Positions 35,202-44,882 of a DNA stretch of 64,000 nucleotides are shown here, in pieces. A program made the position numbers and the translations under genes. The notes beneath the pieces are model-generated. The model was not told the origin of the DNA and ran no database searches. It saw nothing but the letters and a program-made list of their open reading frames with translations. The stretch spans positions 124,001 through 188,000 of the forward strand of contig NZ_CALSBS010000006.1 of NCBI RefSeq assembly GCF_943590815.1, written 5' to 3'. Each line of letters starts with the position of its first letter. Positions within the stretch are counted from its first letter, which is position 1. The DNA is from Pseudocitrobacter vendiensis (GTDB lineage Bacteria > Pseudomonadota > Gammaproteobacteria > Enterobacterales > Enterobacteriaceae).

Positions 35202-36422
35202 GTGGTAGCGGACAGTCAGCCAGGCCATATCGATCAAATAAAGCAGACCAATGCGGGCGCGGTGTATCGCCTGATTGATCAGCTTGGCCCGGTGTCGCGT
35301 ATCGACCTCTCCCGGCTGGCGCAACTGGCACCGGCCAGTATTACCAAAATTGTACGTGAAATGCTCGAAGCGCACCTGGTGCAGGAAACTGAAATTCAGG
35401 AACCCGGCAGCAGGGGGCGTCCAGCCGTCGGTTTGATGGTGGAAACGGAAGCCTGGCACTATCTGGCGCTGCGTATCAGCCGGGGGGAAATTCACCTCGC
35501 GCTTCGCGATCTCAGCAGTAAGCTGGTGGTCGAAGAGCGTCTCGAACTGGCGCTTCAGGACCCACAACCGCTTTTGAACCGCATTATCACGCAAATCGAT
35601 CAGTTCTTTATTCGCCATCAGGGCAAGCTGGAGCGTTTAACGGCTATCGCCATTACGCTTCCCGGAATCATTGATACGGAAAGCGGAATCATTCACCGGA
35701 TGCCTTTTTACGAGGATGTGAAAGATATGCCGCTTGGGGAAACCCTGGCGGCGCATACGGGCGTACCTGTTTATATTCAGCATGATATCAGTGCATGGAC
35801 CATGGCTGAGGCGCTGTTTGGTGCATCACGCGGGGCGCGGGATGTCATTCAGGTGGTGATTGATCATAACGTGGGCGCGGGGGTGATCACCGACGGTCGT
35901 CTGCTTCATGCGGGCAGCAGTAGCCTGGTGGAGATTGGCCATACGCAGGTCGATCCTTACGGAAAACGTTGTTACTGCGGTAACCACGGCTGCCTGGAAA
36001 CCATCGCCAGCGTTGAGAGCGTACTGGAGCTGGCGCAGGTGCGAATGCATCAGTCGATGAGTTCGATGCTGCATCAGCAGCCGCTGACGGTGGAGTCGCT
36101 GTGTCTGGCGGCAGTTAAGGGCGATTTACTGGCAAAAGATATCATCACCAGCGTTGGCACCAACGTCGGGCGCATCCTGGCCATCATGGTGAATTTATTC
36201 AATCCACAAAAAATACTTATCGGTTCGCCGTTTAATCAGGCTGCCGATATCCTCTTCCCGGCGATCAGCGACTGTATTCGTCAGCAGTCACTTCCGGCTT
36301 ACAGCAAGCATATCTCCGTTGAACAGACTCAGTTCTCAAACCGTGGCACGATGGCCGGGGCGGCGCTGGTCAAAGATGCGCTCTATAACGGATCGCTGCT
36401 AATTCGACTGTTACAGGGTTAA
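35202..36422 (+). CDS. mlc: Glucose-responsive repressor Mlc (DgsA)
   Basis: A 406-residue ROK-family repressor of ptsG, manXYZ, malT and other sugar genes, released when bound by the PTS protein IICB-Glc. The N-terminal helix-turn-helix is RIDLSRLAQLAPASITKIVREMLE, and the zinc motif is CYCGNHGCLETI with His at EIGHTQVDPYG. It starts at GTG 35202, as in E. coli, and is followed by bioD2. Confidence 0.95.
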   Translation: MVADSQPGHIDQIKQTNAGAVYRLIDQLGPVSRIDLSRLAQLAPASITKIVREMLEAHLVQETEIQEPGSRGRPAVGLMVETEAWHYLALRISRGEIHLALRDLSSKLVVEERLELALQDPQPLLNRIITQIDQFFIRHQGKLERLTAIAITLPGIIDTESGIIHRMPFYEDVKDMPLGETLAAHTGVPVYIQHDISAWTMAEALFGASRGARDVIQVVIDHNVGAGVITDGRLLHAGSSSLVEIGHTQVDPYGKRCYCGNHGCLETIASVESVLELAQVRMHQSMSSMLHQQPLTVESLCLAAVKGDLLAKDIITSVGTNVGRILAIMVNLFNPQKILIGSPFNQAADILFPAISDCIRQQSLPAYSKHISVEQTQFSNRGTMAGAALVKDALYNGSLLIRLLQG

Positions 36423-36549
36423 CATTTTTTCACTGTCGCGCAAAAAATTGCGCTATCTCAAGCCGGGTTTCTGGTTCATCACGTAGACTTTCACCACTTT
36501 AAATTATTACTGGTCTGTATATTTCACCGGCATAACTGTGGAGTTAGTA

Positions 36550-37245
36550 ATGCTTAACCGTTTCTTTATTACTGGTACTGATACTTCTGTCGGCAAGACG
36601 GTGGTTTCCCGTGCGCTACTGCAGGCGCTGGCAGCCAGCGGGAAACGAGTAGCCGGGTACAAACCTGTGGCAAAAGGCAGCAAAGAGACCCCTGAAGGGT
36701 TACGCAACAAAGATGCGCTGGTGCTGCAAAGCGTGTCATCGCTGGAACTGCCGTACGATGCGGTGAACCCGATTGCCCTGAGTGAAGAAGAGAGCAGCGT
36801 CGCGCACAGCTGCCCAATTAACTACACACTGTTGTCAAACGGGCTCGCCAGCCTGAGCGAGAAAGTGGACAACGTGGTCGTTGAAGGGACCGGCGGCTGG
36901 CGCAGTCTGATGAATGACCTGCGCCCGCTTTCTGAATGGGTGGTTCAGGAGCAATTGCCGGTTGTGATGGTGGTCGGGATTCAGGAAGGGTGCATCAATC
37001 ATGCGCTGCTGACGGCTCAGGCCATCGCTAACGACGGCCTGCCGCTCATTGGCTGGGTGGCGAACCGCATCAACCCCGGTCTGGCGCATTATGCTGAAAT
37101 CATTGATGTGCTGAGTAAAAAACTGCCCGGGCCGCTGATAGGTGAGTTACCGTATCTGCCGCGTCCTGAACAACGTGAATTGAGCCATTACATTGACTTA
37201 TCCATGCTGAGTAGTGTGCTCACGGTAGATAGAATCCTGGCGTAA
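36550..37245 (+). CDS. bioD2: Dethiobiotin synthetase paralogue BioD2 (YnfK)
   Basis: A 231-residue ATP-dependent carboxylase of biotin synthesis, which closes the ureido ring of dethiobiotin. The P-loop is [17 protein letters not shown], the substrate Lys in [14 protein letters not shown] and the motif [14 protein letters not shown] are present. ATG 36550 has GGAG 8 bp upstream. It is a paralogue of the main bioD elsewhere in enterobacteria. Its last 48 bp overlap the 3' end of the convergent clcB. Confidence 0.92.
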   Translation: MLNRFFITGTDTSVGKTVVSRALLQALAASGKRVAGYKPVAKGSKETPEGLRNKDALVLQSVSSLELPYDAVNPIALSEEESSVAHSCPINYTLLSNGLASLSEKVDNVVVEGTGGWRSLMNDLRPLSEWVVQEQLPVVMVVGIQEGCINHALLTAQAIANDGLPLIGWVANRINPGLAHYAEIIDVLSKKLPGPLIGELPYLPRPEQRELSHYIDLSMLSSVLTVDRILA

Positions 37246-38490
37246 GGTTCGCGACAGCACTGACGCCAGCACGCAGGCAATCAATAAACCGGGCAGAACG
37301 CTATATTGCCCGGTCATTTCACAAATCATCAATGTCGACATGATCGGCGCATGTGTGGTTGCCGCCAGCAGCGTCGCCATTCCGCTCATCCCCAGTAGGA
37401 CAGCCATTAACGGCTGATCGGGTAGCCAAATCCCACACAGCTGCGCAAACAGCATACCCACTGCCATTCCCAGAAACAGCGTTGGCGTAAACACACCGCC
37501 CGGTGCGCCGGAACCGCTACTGGCGAGGATCGCCAATAGTTTACAGATGAATATCCCTGTAATAGCGGCAAGCAACGGCGGAGAGAGCAAGGAGGCATGC
37601 ACCACGCTGTAGCCATTTCCCCAGACCGCAGGCGTCAGTAGCGACAGCAGGCCAACAATCAACCCGCCGAGCGCCAGTTGCCAGGGCGGAGAGAGTTTCA
37701 GGCGCAAAAAGAGGTTGTGCGTGGCATTCATTAACCACATCAATAACGGGCCACATACGCCCGCCAGCAGACCGGTGGCGATAATTAACACGTAGGCTGT
37801 TACGCTGAGCGTTGCCGGTAGGTTGACGGTGTATAGAGGTTCGCTGCCGCCACCAATAATATGTGTGGTCAGCAACGCGACAACAGCAGACACCACGACC
37901 GGGCCAAGCGAGGCCAGAATCAGCGTGCCAAACAGAATTTCAGCGATAAACAGGCTGCCTGCCAGCGGTGCGTGGTAGGCGCTCGCCATCCCGGCGGCGG
38001 CACCACAGGCAATCCACAATTTCCATTCGTCGTGTGCGGTAAATCGTTGAGCAAACCACGACGCCGCCAGTGCCGCCAGCAGGATCATCGCACCTTCACG
38101 GCCAATGGCGCTGCCGCTGACCACCACCAGTAACGATGCCAGGGATTTGACCAGGCTGGCGCCATAATCAAATTGCCCGTCGGTGCGCAGCGCTTCCATG
38201 TAGTCCGTGGGCGCGTGAGGCCGTTGTTGATTCCGTCGCTGCCAGCCCCACAAGAGCATTCCCGCCGCAAATCCACCGAGTGCAGGCGTCAGCACGCGCC
38301 GCCAGGCGGAAAGCCCCGTCGCGGCGTTAACGAGACTGCCGGTATCGTTGCTGAGGAAAAGCCACTCCAGAAACAGCATGGCATGGCGAAACCCTGCGAC
38401 GGCCAATGCGGCAAGTACGCCAGTAATGGCGGCAAACAGCAGACGACGTAGCATGGTGCGCAGATCGGGATAAGCGTGAAGACGTTGCAT
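37198..38490 (-). CDS. clcB: CLC-type chloride channel or exchanger ClcB
   Basis: A 430-residue membrane protein of the CLC family. The selectivity motifs [16 protein letters not shown] (GREGP type) and [17 protein letters not shown] are present. It aids extreme acid resistance in E. coli as an electrical shunt. ATG 38490 is taken as start; an ATG at 38454 ([12 protein letters not shown]) agrees with the annotated E. coli start and is an equal candidate. Its 3' end overlaps bioD2 by 48 bp. Confidence 0.9.
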   Translation of the reverse strand: MQRLHAYPDLRTMLRRLLFAAITGVLAALAVAGFRHAMLFLEWLFLSNDTGSLVNAATGLSAWRRVLTPALGGFAAGMLLWGWQRRNQQRPHAPTDYMEALRTDGQFDYGASLVKSLASLLVVVSGSAIGREGAMILLAALAASWFAQRFTAHDEWKLWIACGAAAGMASAYHAPLAGSLFIAEILFGTLILASLGPVVVSAVVALLTTHIIGGGSEPLYTVNLPATLSVTAYVLIIATGLLAGVCGPLLMWLMNATHNLFLRLKLSPPWQLALGGLIVGLLSLLTPAVWGNGYSVVHASLLSPPLLAAITGIFICKLLAILASSGSGAPGGVFTPTLFLGMAVGMLFAQLCGIWLPDQPLMAVLLGMSGMATLLAATTHAPIMSTLMICEMTGQYSVLPGLLIACVLASVLSRTLRQDSIYREHTTQHG

Positions 38491-38571
38491 GAGCGGTTTC
38501 AACACAAAGAAGTTCAGGCGGCTATTTTGCGGGGAAAGCAGGGGAGATGCAAAAGCTGTGGGTGCGGATCC

Positions 38572-38676
38572 CCCTCACCCTAACCCTCTCCCACAGGGAG
38601 AGGGGACCGTTCGTGCCAGTGGTTAAGTGTGTGCGGTTTTCTCCCTCTCCCTGTGGGAGAGGGCCGGGGTGAGGGC
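38572..38676. repeat. Inverted pair of CCCTCTCCC palindromic repeats
   Basis: CCCTCACCCTAACCCTCTCC (from 38572) and, inverted, the run that ends GGCCGGGGTGAGGG (to 38676) flank a 38-bp spacer. Each arm itself holds a CCCTCTCCC/GGGAGAGGG hairpin (38584-38604, 38643-38663). The pair fills the gap between clcB and the osmV end. Confidence 0.65.
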
Positions 38677-39825
38677 TTAGTTCTCGCTATAAATATTCAG
38701 CGCCCGACGCGTACGTCCGGAGCTGAGGTAATCGGCAATGTAATCCTGCGATATCTCGCCGTTATAGCGCCCGTCCTCATCGACAATCGGCATCCAGCTG
38801 GTGTTGCTCTCATAGAGTTTCGACAGCACCACGCGCAGGTTATCTTCTGCCTTGCCGGTGACGCGGAACGGGTGAATCAAGTCAGAACATACGCCGCTCG
38901 CCTGACGCGCTTCGCGGCGCTTCACAAATCCGAGCGGTTTGCCTTCCTCATCCACCACGGTCAGTGCACGAATGTCGTTGTCATCCATAATACCGAACGC
39001 TTCGGCAAGCGGCGTTGAACTGCGGGCGGTGATCGTCGGTTGCTGGTCGGTAACATCGCCTGCCGAGACCAGGAGCAGGCGCTTCAGCGTGCGATCCTGG
39101 CCGACAAATGAGCCGACGAATTCATTAGCCGGTTTCGCCAGCAACTCATCCGGGCTGGCGCACTGAACAATACGCCCCTGTCGGAATACCGCGATACGGT
39201 CGCCCAGTTTCAGTGCTTCATCGATATCATGACTCACCAGCATGACCGTTTTCTTCAGGGCTCGCTGCATCTCCAGGAACTGGTTCTGAATCACTTCACG
39301 GTTGATGGGGTCGACTGCGCCGAAAGGTTCATCCATCAGCAGCACCGGCGGATCCGCCGCCAGCGCGCGGATCACGCCAATACGCTGTTGCTGGCCGCCG
39401 GACATCTCTTTGGGGTAGCGATGAAGGAATTTTTTCGAATCCAGCGCCACCATTTCCATCAGTTCCTGTGCACGGGTTTTGCAGCGGGATTTATCCCAGC
39501 CCAACATGCGTGGCACCACGGTGATGTTTTCTTCAATGGTCATATTCGGGAACAGACCAATTTGCTGGATAACATAGCCAATGTTGCGACGCAGCGTTAC
39601 TGTATCCATCTCATCGGTATTTTGCCCGTTGATGAGGATGGTCCCGCTGCTCGGTTTAATCAGGCGGTTAATCATCTTCAGGGTGGTGGTTTTGCCACAG
39701 CCGGACGGCCCCAGCAATACGCACATTTCGCCTTCTGGCACATTCAGGTTCACGTTATCAACGGCCTTTAACGGTTGACCGTTTTTCTGTGAAAATTGTT
39801 TAGTGAGGTTTTCCAGTTTTATCAT
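38677..39825 (-). CDS. osmV: OsmU osmoprotectant ABC transporter ATPase OsmV
   Basis: A 382-residue ProV-like ATPase: Walker A GPSGCGKTT, signature SGGQQQRIGVIRAL, Walker B VLLMDEPFGAVD, then two CBS domains (about residues 250-375) that sense ionic strength in this class. The OsmU system imports glycine betaine and choline-O-sulfate in Salmonella. ATG 39825 overlaps the osmW stop (TAATG); the frame upstream is coding for osmW. It is last in the osmYXWV operon as transcribed. Confidence 0.92.
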   Translation of the reverse strand: MIKLENLTKQFSQKNGQPLKAVDNVNLNVPEGEMCVLLGPSGCGKTTTLKMINRLIKPSSGTILINGQNTDEMDTVTLRRNIGYVIQQIGLFPNMTIEENITVVPRMLGWDKSRCKTRAQELMEMVALDSKKFLHRYPKEMSGGQQQRIGVIRALAADPPVLLMDEPFGAVDPINREVIQNQFLEMQRALKKTVMLVSHDIDEALKLGDRIAVFRQGRIVQCASPDELLAKPANEFVGSFVGQDRTLKRLLLVSAGDVTDQQPTITARSSTPLAEAFGIMDDNDIRALTVVDEEGKPLGFVKRREARQASGVCSDLIHPFRVTGKAEDNLRVVLSKLYESNTSWMPIVDEDGRYNGEISQDYIADYLSSGRTRRALNIYSEN

Positions 39826-40472
39826 TATCGTATCCCCTTCGGTGTCAGAGCGATTTGCAGGCGATGCAGCAGCCAGTCGAGCACAATCGCCAGTAAGCAA
39901 ATCATCAGTGCGCCAGCGATCAACATGCGGATGTCACTTCCGCCGATGCCGTTCAGTAACAGTAATCCCAGCCCGCCTGCGCCAATGACGGCCGCAATTG
40001 CCATCACGCCAATGTTCATCACCACGGCGGTGCGAATACCACCGAAAATCACCGGTAATGCCATCGGAATTTCTACCCAGCGCAGACGCTGCCAGAAGGT
40101 CATGCCGATCCCACGTCCTGCTTCACGCAGGCCCGGCGGCAGGGCGTCCAGCGCCGTATGCGTGTTGCGTACAATCGGCAGCAGTGAATAGAGAAAAACG
40201 GCGGTGACGGCGGGCAATACGCCAATCCCGTGACCGATCAGCGAAAATAGCGGGATCATGAGGCCAAAAAGGGCGATAGACGGAATGGTCAGCAGCAGTG
40301 TCGCGACACTCAGTACCGGCGTCGCCAGCCACTTATGGCGCACGATGAGAATGCCGAGCGGTACGCCAATAATAATCGCAAGGCCCACTGCCAGCGCCAC
40401 CAGCCACAGGTGCTGAAGGGTGAGCGTAGCAAGGTACCCTGCGTTGTCCATCATGTAATGCAACGTGTCCAT
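39825..40472 (-). CDS. osmW: OsmU ABC transporter permease OsmW
   Basis: A 215-residue permease with five or six spans, the EAA loop LPPGLREAGRGIGMTFWQRLRWVEIPMALP and the OpuCB-type ending. It pairs with OsmY to form the channel. It begins 9 bp after osmX and ends in a TAATG overlap with osmV. Confidence 0.92.
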   Translation of the reverse strand: MDTLHYMMDNAGYLATLTLQHLWLVALAVGLAIIIGVPLGILIVRHKWLATPVLSVATLLLTIPSIALFGLMIPLFSLIGHGIGVLPAVTAVFLYSLLPIVRNTHTALDALPPGLREAGRGIGMTFWQRLRWVEIPMALPVIFGGIRTAVVMNIGVMAIAAVIGAGGLGLLLLNGIGGSDIRMLIAGALMICLLAIVLDWLLHRLQIALTPKGIR

Positions 40473-40481
40473 AAGCGCTCC

Positions 40482-41384
40482 TTACAGCATGCCTTTGTCT
40501 TGCAGGAATTTACGGGCCACCTGCTGCGGGGTTTGATGGTCGATATCCACCTGCGCGTTGAGCGTGGCGATCACATCGTTATTGAGCAGGCCGGAGAGGG
40601 TATCCAGCGCCTCTTCAAGACCCGGATTGGCCTCCAGCACGTCTTTACGCACCACCGGCGTCACGGCGTAACTCGGGAAGAAACCTTTGTCATCCTCCAG
40701 CACTTTCAGGTCGAAGCCTTTCACGCGACCATCGGTGGTGTAGATAAGCCCGGCATCGACAAAACCATCTCGTACCGCGTTATAGACCAGACCTGGGTCC
40801 ATCTGGCGGATCTGCGGGCGATCAAGCGGCATGTTGTAGGCTTCCTGCAACGGTTTCATGCCGTCACTGCGCCCGGCGAATTCGAGGTCCAGCCCCAGAC
40901 GCCAGTTTTTATCCGGGTCGGTCTGGCGGATATGCTCAATCTTCTCCACCATTTGCGACATGGTGGTAATGCCTTCTGCTTCCGCGCGCTTACGCTGCAT
41001 GGCGAAGGCATAGGTGTTGTTCATATCCGCTGGTTTAAGCCACACCAGGCCCAGTTTGGCATCCAGCCGTTTTACCGTGTCGTAAGACTCCTGCGGGCTC
41101 ATTCGTTTGTTGATGTGATTAAAGATAATCAGTGAGGTACCGGTGTACTCCCACGTCATATCAATCTGTTTGTTGATCATCGCGTTACGCGAGATAACGG
41201 TCGCGATATTGGTTTGCGGCTGTACCTGGAACCCTTTCTTTTGCAGATACTGCACGGTCATCGCCGATAAAATATGCTGTTCGGTAAAACTTTTGGTGGC
41301 CAGGGTAATCGGCGCGGCCTGTACGGTTCCGGCAAACAGTAACGTGGCACTAAACCACCCCAGCAGCTGTTTTTTAAAAGTCAT
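40482..41384 (-). CDS. osmX: OsmU substrate-binding protein OsmX
   Basis: A 300-residue periplasmic protein with signal [23 protein letters not shown], followed by [19 protein letters not shown]. It belongs to the OpuAC/OpuBC-type binding proteins (ligand region [10 protein letters not shown], and [25 protein letters not shown]). ATG 41384 has AAGGAGCG upstream. Confidence 0.92.
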   Translation of the reverse strand: MTFKKQLLGWFSATLLFAGTVQAAPITLATKSFTEQHILSAMTVQYLQKKGFQVQPQTNIATVISRNAMINKQIDMTWEYTGTSLIIFNHINKRMSPQESYDTVKRLDAKLGLVWLKPADMNNTYAFAMQRKRAEAEGITTMSQMVEKIEHIRQTDPDKNWRLGLDLEFAGRSDGMKPLQEAYNMPLDRPQIRQMDPGLVYNAVRDGFVDAGLIYTTDGRVKGFDLKVLEDDKGFFPSYAVTPVVRKDVLEANPGLEEALDTLSGLLNNDVIATLNAQVDIDHQTPQQVARKFLQDKGML

Positions 41385-41400
41385 GTCACGCTCCTTATGT

Positions 41401-42111
41401 TCAGGCTGTATGGGGGCTAAGCACGCGTCCAAGCCAGGCGAGCAGAGAATCAAGAATCAGGGCAAACAGGGCGGTGGCCGTTGCGCCTAAAATCAGGGTT
41501 GGGAAGTCGTTAAGGTAGATACCCGGGAAAATCAGTTCGCCGTAGCTGCTGGCACCGATCAGGAAGGCGAGCGGGGCCGTACCGACGTTGATAGCGGTTG
41601 CGATGCGAATCCCTGACAGCATCACCGGCCAGGCGTTAGGCAGTTCGACCTGCCAAAGCCGTTGCAACTTCGTCATGCCAATACCGTTCGCCGCTTCAAT
41701 CAGCGAAGGCGGGACCGACTTCAGGCCGGAGTAGGTGTTACGCACAATTGGCAGTAACGAGGCGAGGAAAAGCGCCACGATAGCAGGGATATCACCAATC
41801 CCGATGACAACCATCGCCAGCGCCAGTACTGCCAGCGGCGGCAGCGTGTTACCAACGTTGAAAATCTGCATCACATATTCGGCAATCCCTTTCGCCGCAG
41901 GGCGACTCAGCAGGATACCGCTGGGAATGCCGACCAGCAGGGCAAAAAACATCGAGATAAAGACGAGTTTAAGGTGTTGTTGACCCAGATAGATCAGGTC
42001 AACCTGACGGGCTTTTATCGTGTCCAGTCCGATACCCCAGGCGAGGAGCGCCAGAACAAGAACAATCGCGCCTGTAAAGCCCAGAAAGCGCATAAGGGGG
42101 GAAGCCTGCAT
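41401..42111 (-). CDS. osmY: OsmU ABC transporter permease OsmY
   Basis: A 236-residue permease, the first gene of the operon. About six spans and the EAA loop [32 protein letters not shown] are visible. The name follows the Salmonella OsmU system (osmVWXY), not the unrelated periplasmic OsmY of E. coli. The 268-bp gap upstream must hold the osmotically controlled promoter; no clear boxes stand out. Confidence 0.88.
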   Translation of the reverse strand: MQASPLMRFLGFTGAIVLVLALLAWGIGLDTIKARQVDLIYLGQQHLKLVFISMFFALLVGIPSGILLSRPAAKGIAEYVMQIFNVGNTLPPLAVLALAMVVIGIGDIPAIVALFLASLLPIVRNTYSGLKSVPPSLIEAANGIGMTKLQRLWQVELPNAWPVMLSGIRIATAINVGTAPLAFLIGASSYGELIFPGIYLNDFPTLILGATATALFALILDSLLAWLGRVLSPHTA

Positions 42112-42337
42112 TGCTGTGTTTCTCCCTGTTATAGGTTTTTATTAACGCGTCATATTCACAGTGACGCATTTGACCTATAGCAATGCATGGTCAGGTATTC
42201 CAGAAATAGGGGTATTTATTTTGTGCAGCTTTTGAGCGAAATCAGTGAGTTGGCTATACGGGAGAACGGTTTGCGGGGGGGATATAGAATAGTCTTAAAA
42301 GTCATTGTTTGAAGTGACGTTGTCACAATTAAAGTGA

Positions 42338-42368
42338 CCGGATAAGGCGTTTTTACGCCACTATCCGG
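42338..42368. repeat. REP element after ynfF
   Basis: CCGGATA and TATCCGG enclose the inner pair GGCGT/ACGCC, a REP (palindromic unit) typical of enterobacteria. It lies 12 bp downstream of the ynfF stop. Confidence 0.7.
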
Positions 42369-42379
42369 CACGACGGACA

Positions 42380-44815
42380 TTATCGATACAGCGTTTTCAC
42401 GGCGACGGGAATCAGCAACTGAGAGTGCCATTGCGCCAGCGGTGATGGACGGTGAGAGGTGAGAATGTTGATACTGCCGCCGTGATCGAGACGATCGCCG
42501 AACATATCGGCTTTCAGCCATGCGCCTTGTCCGATGGCGGTGACGCCTGGCAAAATGCGCGGCGTGACTTTCGCTGGGATTAGCATCTGGCCGTGCTGGC
42601 TGGAGACACGAACGGTATCGCCATTAGCAATGCCGCGCGGCTGCGCATCGACCGGGTTGATCCAGATTTCCTGCGGGCAGGCCTGTTGCAGCACGTCAAT
42701 ATTGCCGTAGCTGGAGTGGGTACGCGCTTTATAGTGGAAACCGGTTAACTGCAGCGGATAGGTTTTCCGTGCAGGGTCGCTCACGCCGTCGAAGCCTGGC
42801 GCATAGGCCGGCAGCGGGTGAATGATTTCATCCTCTTTCAGCTCCCAGGTTTTAGCGATATCTGCCAGCCGTTCAGAGTAGATCTCGATTTTCCCTGATG
42901 GCGTTTTCAGCGGATTCGCCGCCGGATTTTCACGGAAATCGCGGAAGGCAACATAGTGTTCTTCCGGACATTTTTTCTTGAAGATGCCGAGAGTTTTCAT
43001 CTCCTCATAAGACGGCATTTCCGGGTTACGTTCTTTGGTTTTGGCGTGCAGATACTGAACCCATTCATGCTGCGAGCGGCCTTCGGTGAAGGTTTGATAC
43101 ACATCCGGGCCCAGACGTTTGGCGATTTCAGAAAGAATCTCATAAATCGGACGACGTTCGAACTTCCGGCTGGTTGCCGGTTGACCGAGGATGACGTAAC
43201 CCATGTTCCCGGCGGATTCATGAGAAATCAGATCTTCCTGCTCGGTCGGCATGAGATCGGGCAGCAGAATGTCGCAATATTTTGCCGACGCCGTCATGAA
43301 ATGTTCGATGCCGACAATCATTTCGCACTTGCTGTCGTCCTGCAAAATCTCATGGGTGCGGCTGATATTACCGTTCTGGTTGATAAGCGTATTGCTGGCA
43401 TAGCACCACATGAACTTAATCGGCACGTCGAGTTTATCTTTCCCGCGCACGCCGTCGTGGATGGCGGTCATCTTCTCGCCGTGGTCAATAGCGTCCGGCC
43501 AGGTGAAGACAGAGATTTGTGTCTTCACCGGGTTATCGAGCATCGAGAACCACTCCACGCCGAGATCCCAGGTACCTTCACGCACGCCGGAGTTCCCGCC
43601 GTTGATGCCGACGTTGCCCGTTAAAATGGACAGCATGGCGATGGCGCGGGCGTTTTGCTCGCCGTTTGAGTGACGCTGCGGCCCCCAGCCCTGGCAGATG
43701 TAGGCCGGTTTTGCGCTACCGATTTCACGCGCCAGCTTAATGATTTTATCCGCCGGAATGCTGGTAATTTGCGCCGCCCATTCAGGCGTTTTCGCGATGC
43801 CATCGGGGCCATCACCCAGAATATAGGCTTTGTAGTGCGCATTACGCGGGGCGCTGGCGGGCAGTGTTTTTTCGTCGTAGCCGACGCAGTATTTATCGAG
43901 GAAAGGTTGGTCGACAAGGTTTTCAGTGATTAACACCCAGGCGATTGCCGCGGCCAGCGCGCCGTCGGTGCCAGGGCGAATCGGCAGCCACTCATCTTCA
44001 CGTCCGGCAGCGGTGTCGTTATAGCGCGGGTCGATGACTATCATGCGGGCATTCGAGCGTTCGCGCGCCTGTTCCACATAATAAGTGACGCCGCCGCCGC
44101 TCATGCGCGTTTCCGCCGGGTTGTTGCCGAACATCACCACCAGTTTGGTGTTAGCGATATCGTCCGGGCTATTGCCATCGTTGCTGCCGAACATGTAGCT
44201 CATGGCGGCGCTGATTTGTGCGGTACTGTAGCTGCCGTAACGGCTCAGGTAACCGCCGCATGAGTTCATCAGGCGATAAGGCACGTTAGAGTTGGTGATG
44301 TTGCCGCCGTCGACGCCGGTGCCGTAGAGCACGTGCACCGCTTCGTTACCGTAATCTTTCAGAATGCGTTTCAGGTTATCGCCGATGGTGTCCAGCGCTT
44401 CATCCCACGAAATACGCTCGAATTTGCCTTCACCACGCTTACCGACGCGTTTCATCGGGTATTTCAGGCGATCCGGGTGATTCATTCGGCGGCGAATCGA
44501 GCGCCCGCGCAGACAGGCGCGAACCTGATGGTTGCCGTAGATATCTTCGCCAGTGGTGTCTGATTCCACCCAATAAACGCTGTCGTCTTTGACGTGAAGC
44601 CGTAACAGGCAGCGACTGCCGCAGTTTACGGTACACGAACTCCAGACTGCTTTTTCCTCCACCGGCGCCAGTTTATCCGCCGCATTTGCGATGCGGGTAA
44701 ATGGCAGTGTGAAGGCGCTGCTGGCGGCGGCCAGGCCGCCTATCGCGGAGGTTTTCACCAGATTTCGGCGGCTAATCTTCGCCGTCATAAGCGCCTCAGG
44801 CGCGATGATTTTCAT
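42380..44815 (-). CDS. ynfF: YnfF molybdoenzyme fused in frame to the C-terminus of DmsD
   Basis: Residues 1 to about 792 match YnfF, a Tat-exported bis-MGD reductase of the DmsA family (selenate or sulfoxide reduction). The Tat motif is SRRNLVKTS, the Fe-S cysteines are in SSCTVNCGSRC and VRACLRGRS, and the molybdenum-binding Ser is in SRYGSYSTAQ. The normal end PLAKGNPxHxNLVQIEKV is missing. After RPSPLA the sequence reads LAQWHSQLLIPVAVKTLYR, which matches the end of the chaperone DmsD. So ynfG (Fe-S subunit), ynfH (anchor) and most of dmsD were lost in a deletion that joined the two frames. The enzyme lacks its partners and is probably non-functional. Confidence 0.88.
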   Translation of the reverse strand: MKIIAPEALMTAKISRRNLVKTSAIGGLAAASSAFTLPFTRIANAADKLAPVEEKAVWSSCTVNCGSRCLLRLHVKDDSVYWVESDTTGEDIYGNHQVRACLRGRSIRRRMNHPDRLKYPMKRVGKRGEGKFERISWDEALDTIGDNLKRILKDYGNEAVHVLYGTGVDGGNITNSNVPYRLMNSCGGYLSRYGSYSTAQISAAMSYMFGSNDGNSPDDIANTKLVVMFGNNPAETRMSGGGVTYYVEQARERSNARMIVIDPRYNDTAAGREDEWLPIRPGTDGALAAAIAWVLITENLVDQPFLDKYCVGYDEKTLPASAPRNAHYKAYILGDGPDGIAKTPEWAAQITSIPADKIIKLAREIGSAKPAYICQGWGPQRHSNGEQNARAIAMLSILTGNVGINGGNSGVREGTWDLGVEWFSMLDNPVKTQISVFTWPDAIDHGEKMTAIHDGVRGKDKLDVPIKFMWCYASNTLINQNGNISRTHEILQDDSKCEMIVGIEHFMTASAKYCDILLPDLMPTEQEDLISHESAGNMGYVILGQPATSRKFERRPIYEILSEIAKRLGPDVYQTFTEGRSQHEWVQYLHAKTKERNPEMPSYEEMKTLGIFKKKCPEEHYVAFRDFRENPAANPLKTPSGKIEIYSERLADIAKTWELKEDEIIHPLPAYAPGFDGVSDPARKTYPLQLTGFHYKARTHSSYGNIDVLQQACPQEIWINPVDAQPRGIANGDTVRVSSQHGQMLIPAKVTPRILPGVTAIGQGAWLKADMFGDRLDHGGSINILTSHRPSPLAQWHSQLLIPVAVKTLYR

Positions 44816-44882
44816 AGTGACTCACTTATTTGCTTTTCCATAATTAAAACGCCCGAGCCAAAAGACACTCGGGCAAAACGCG

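Noticed and set aside
40335-41135. 266-codon frame antisense to osmX
   Set aside because: Entirely inside the conserved osmX/osmW genes in the opposite sense; no ribosome binding site or family features.
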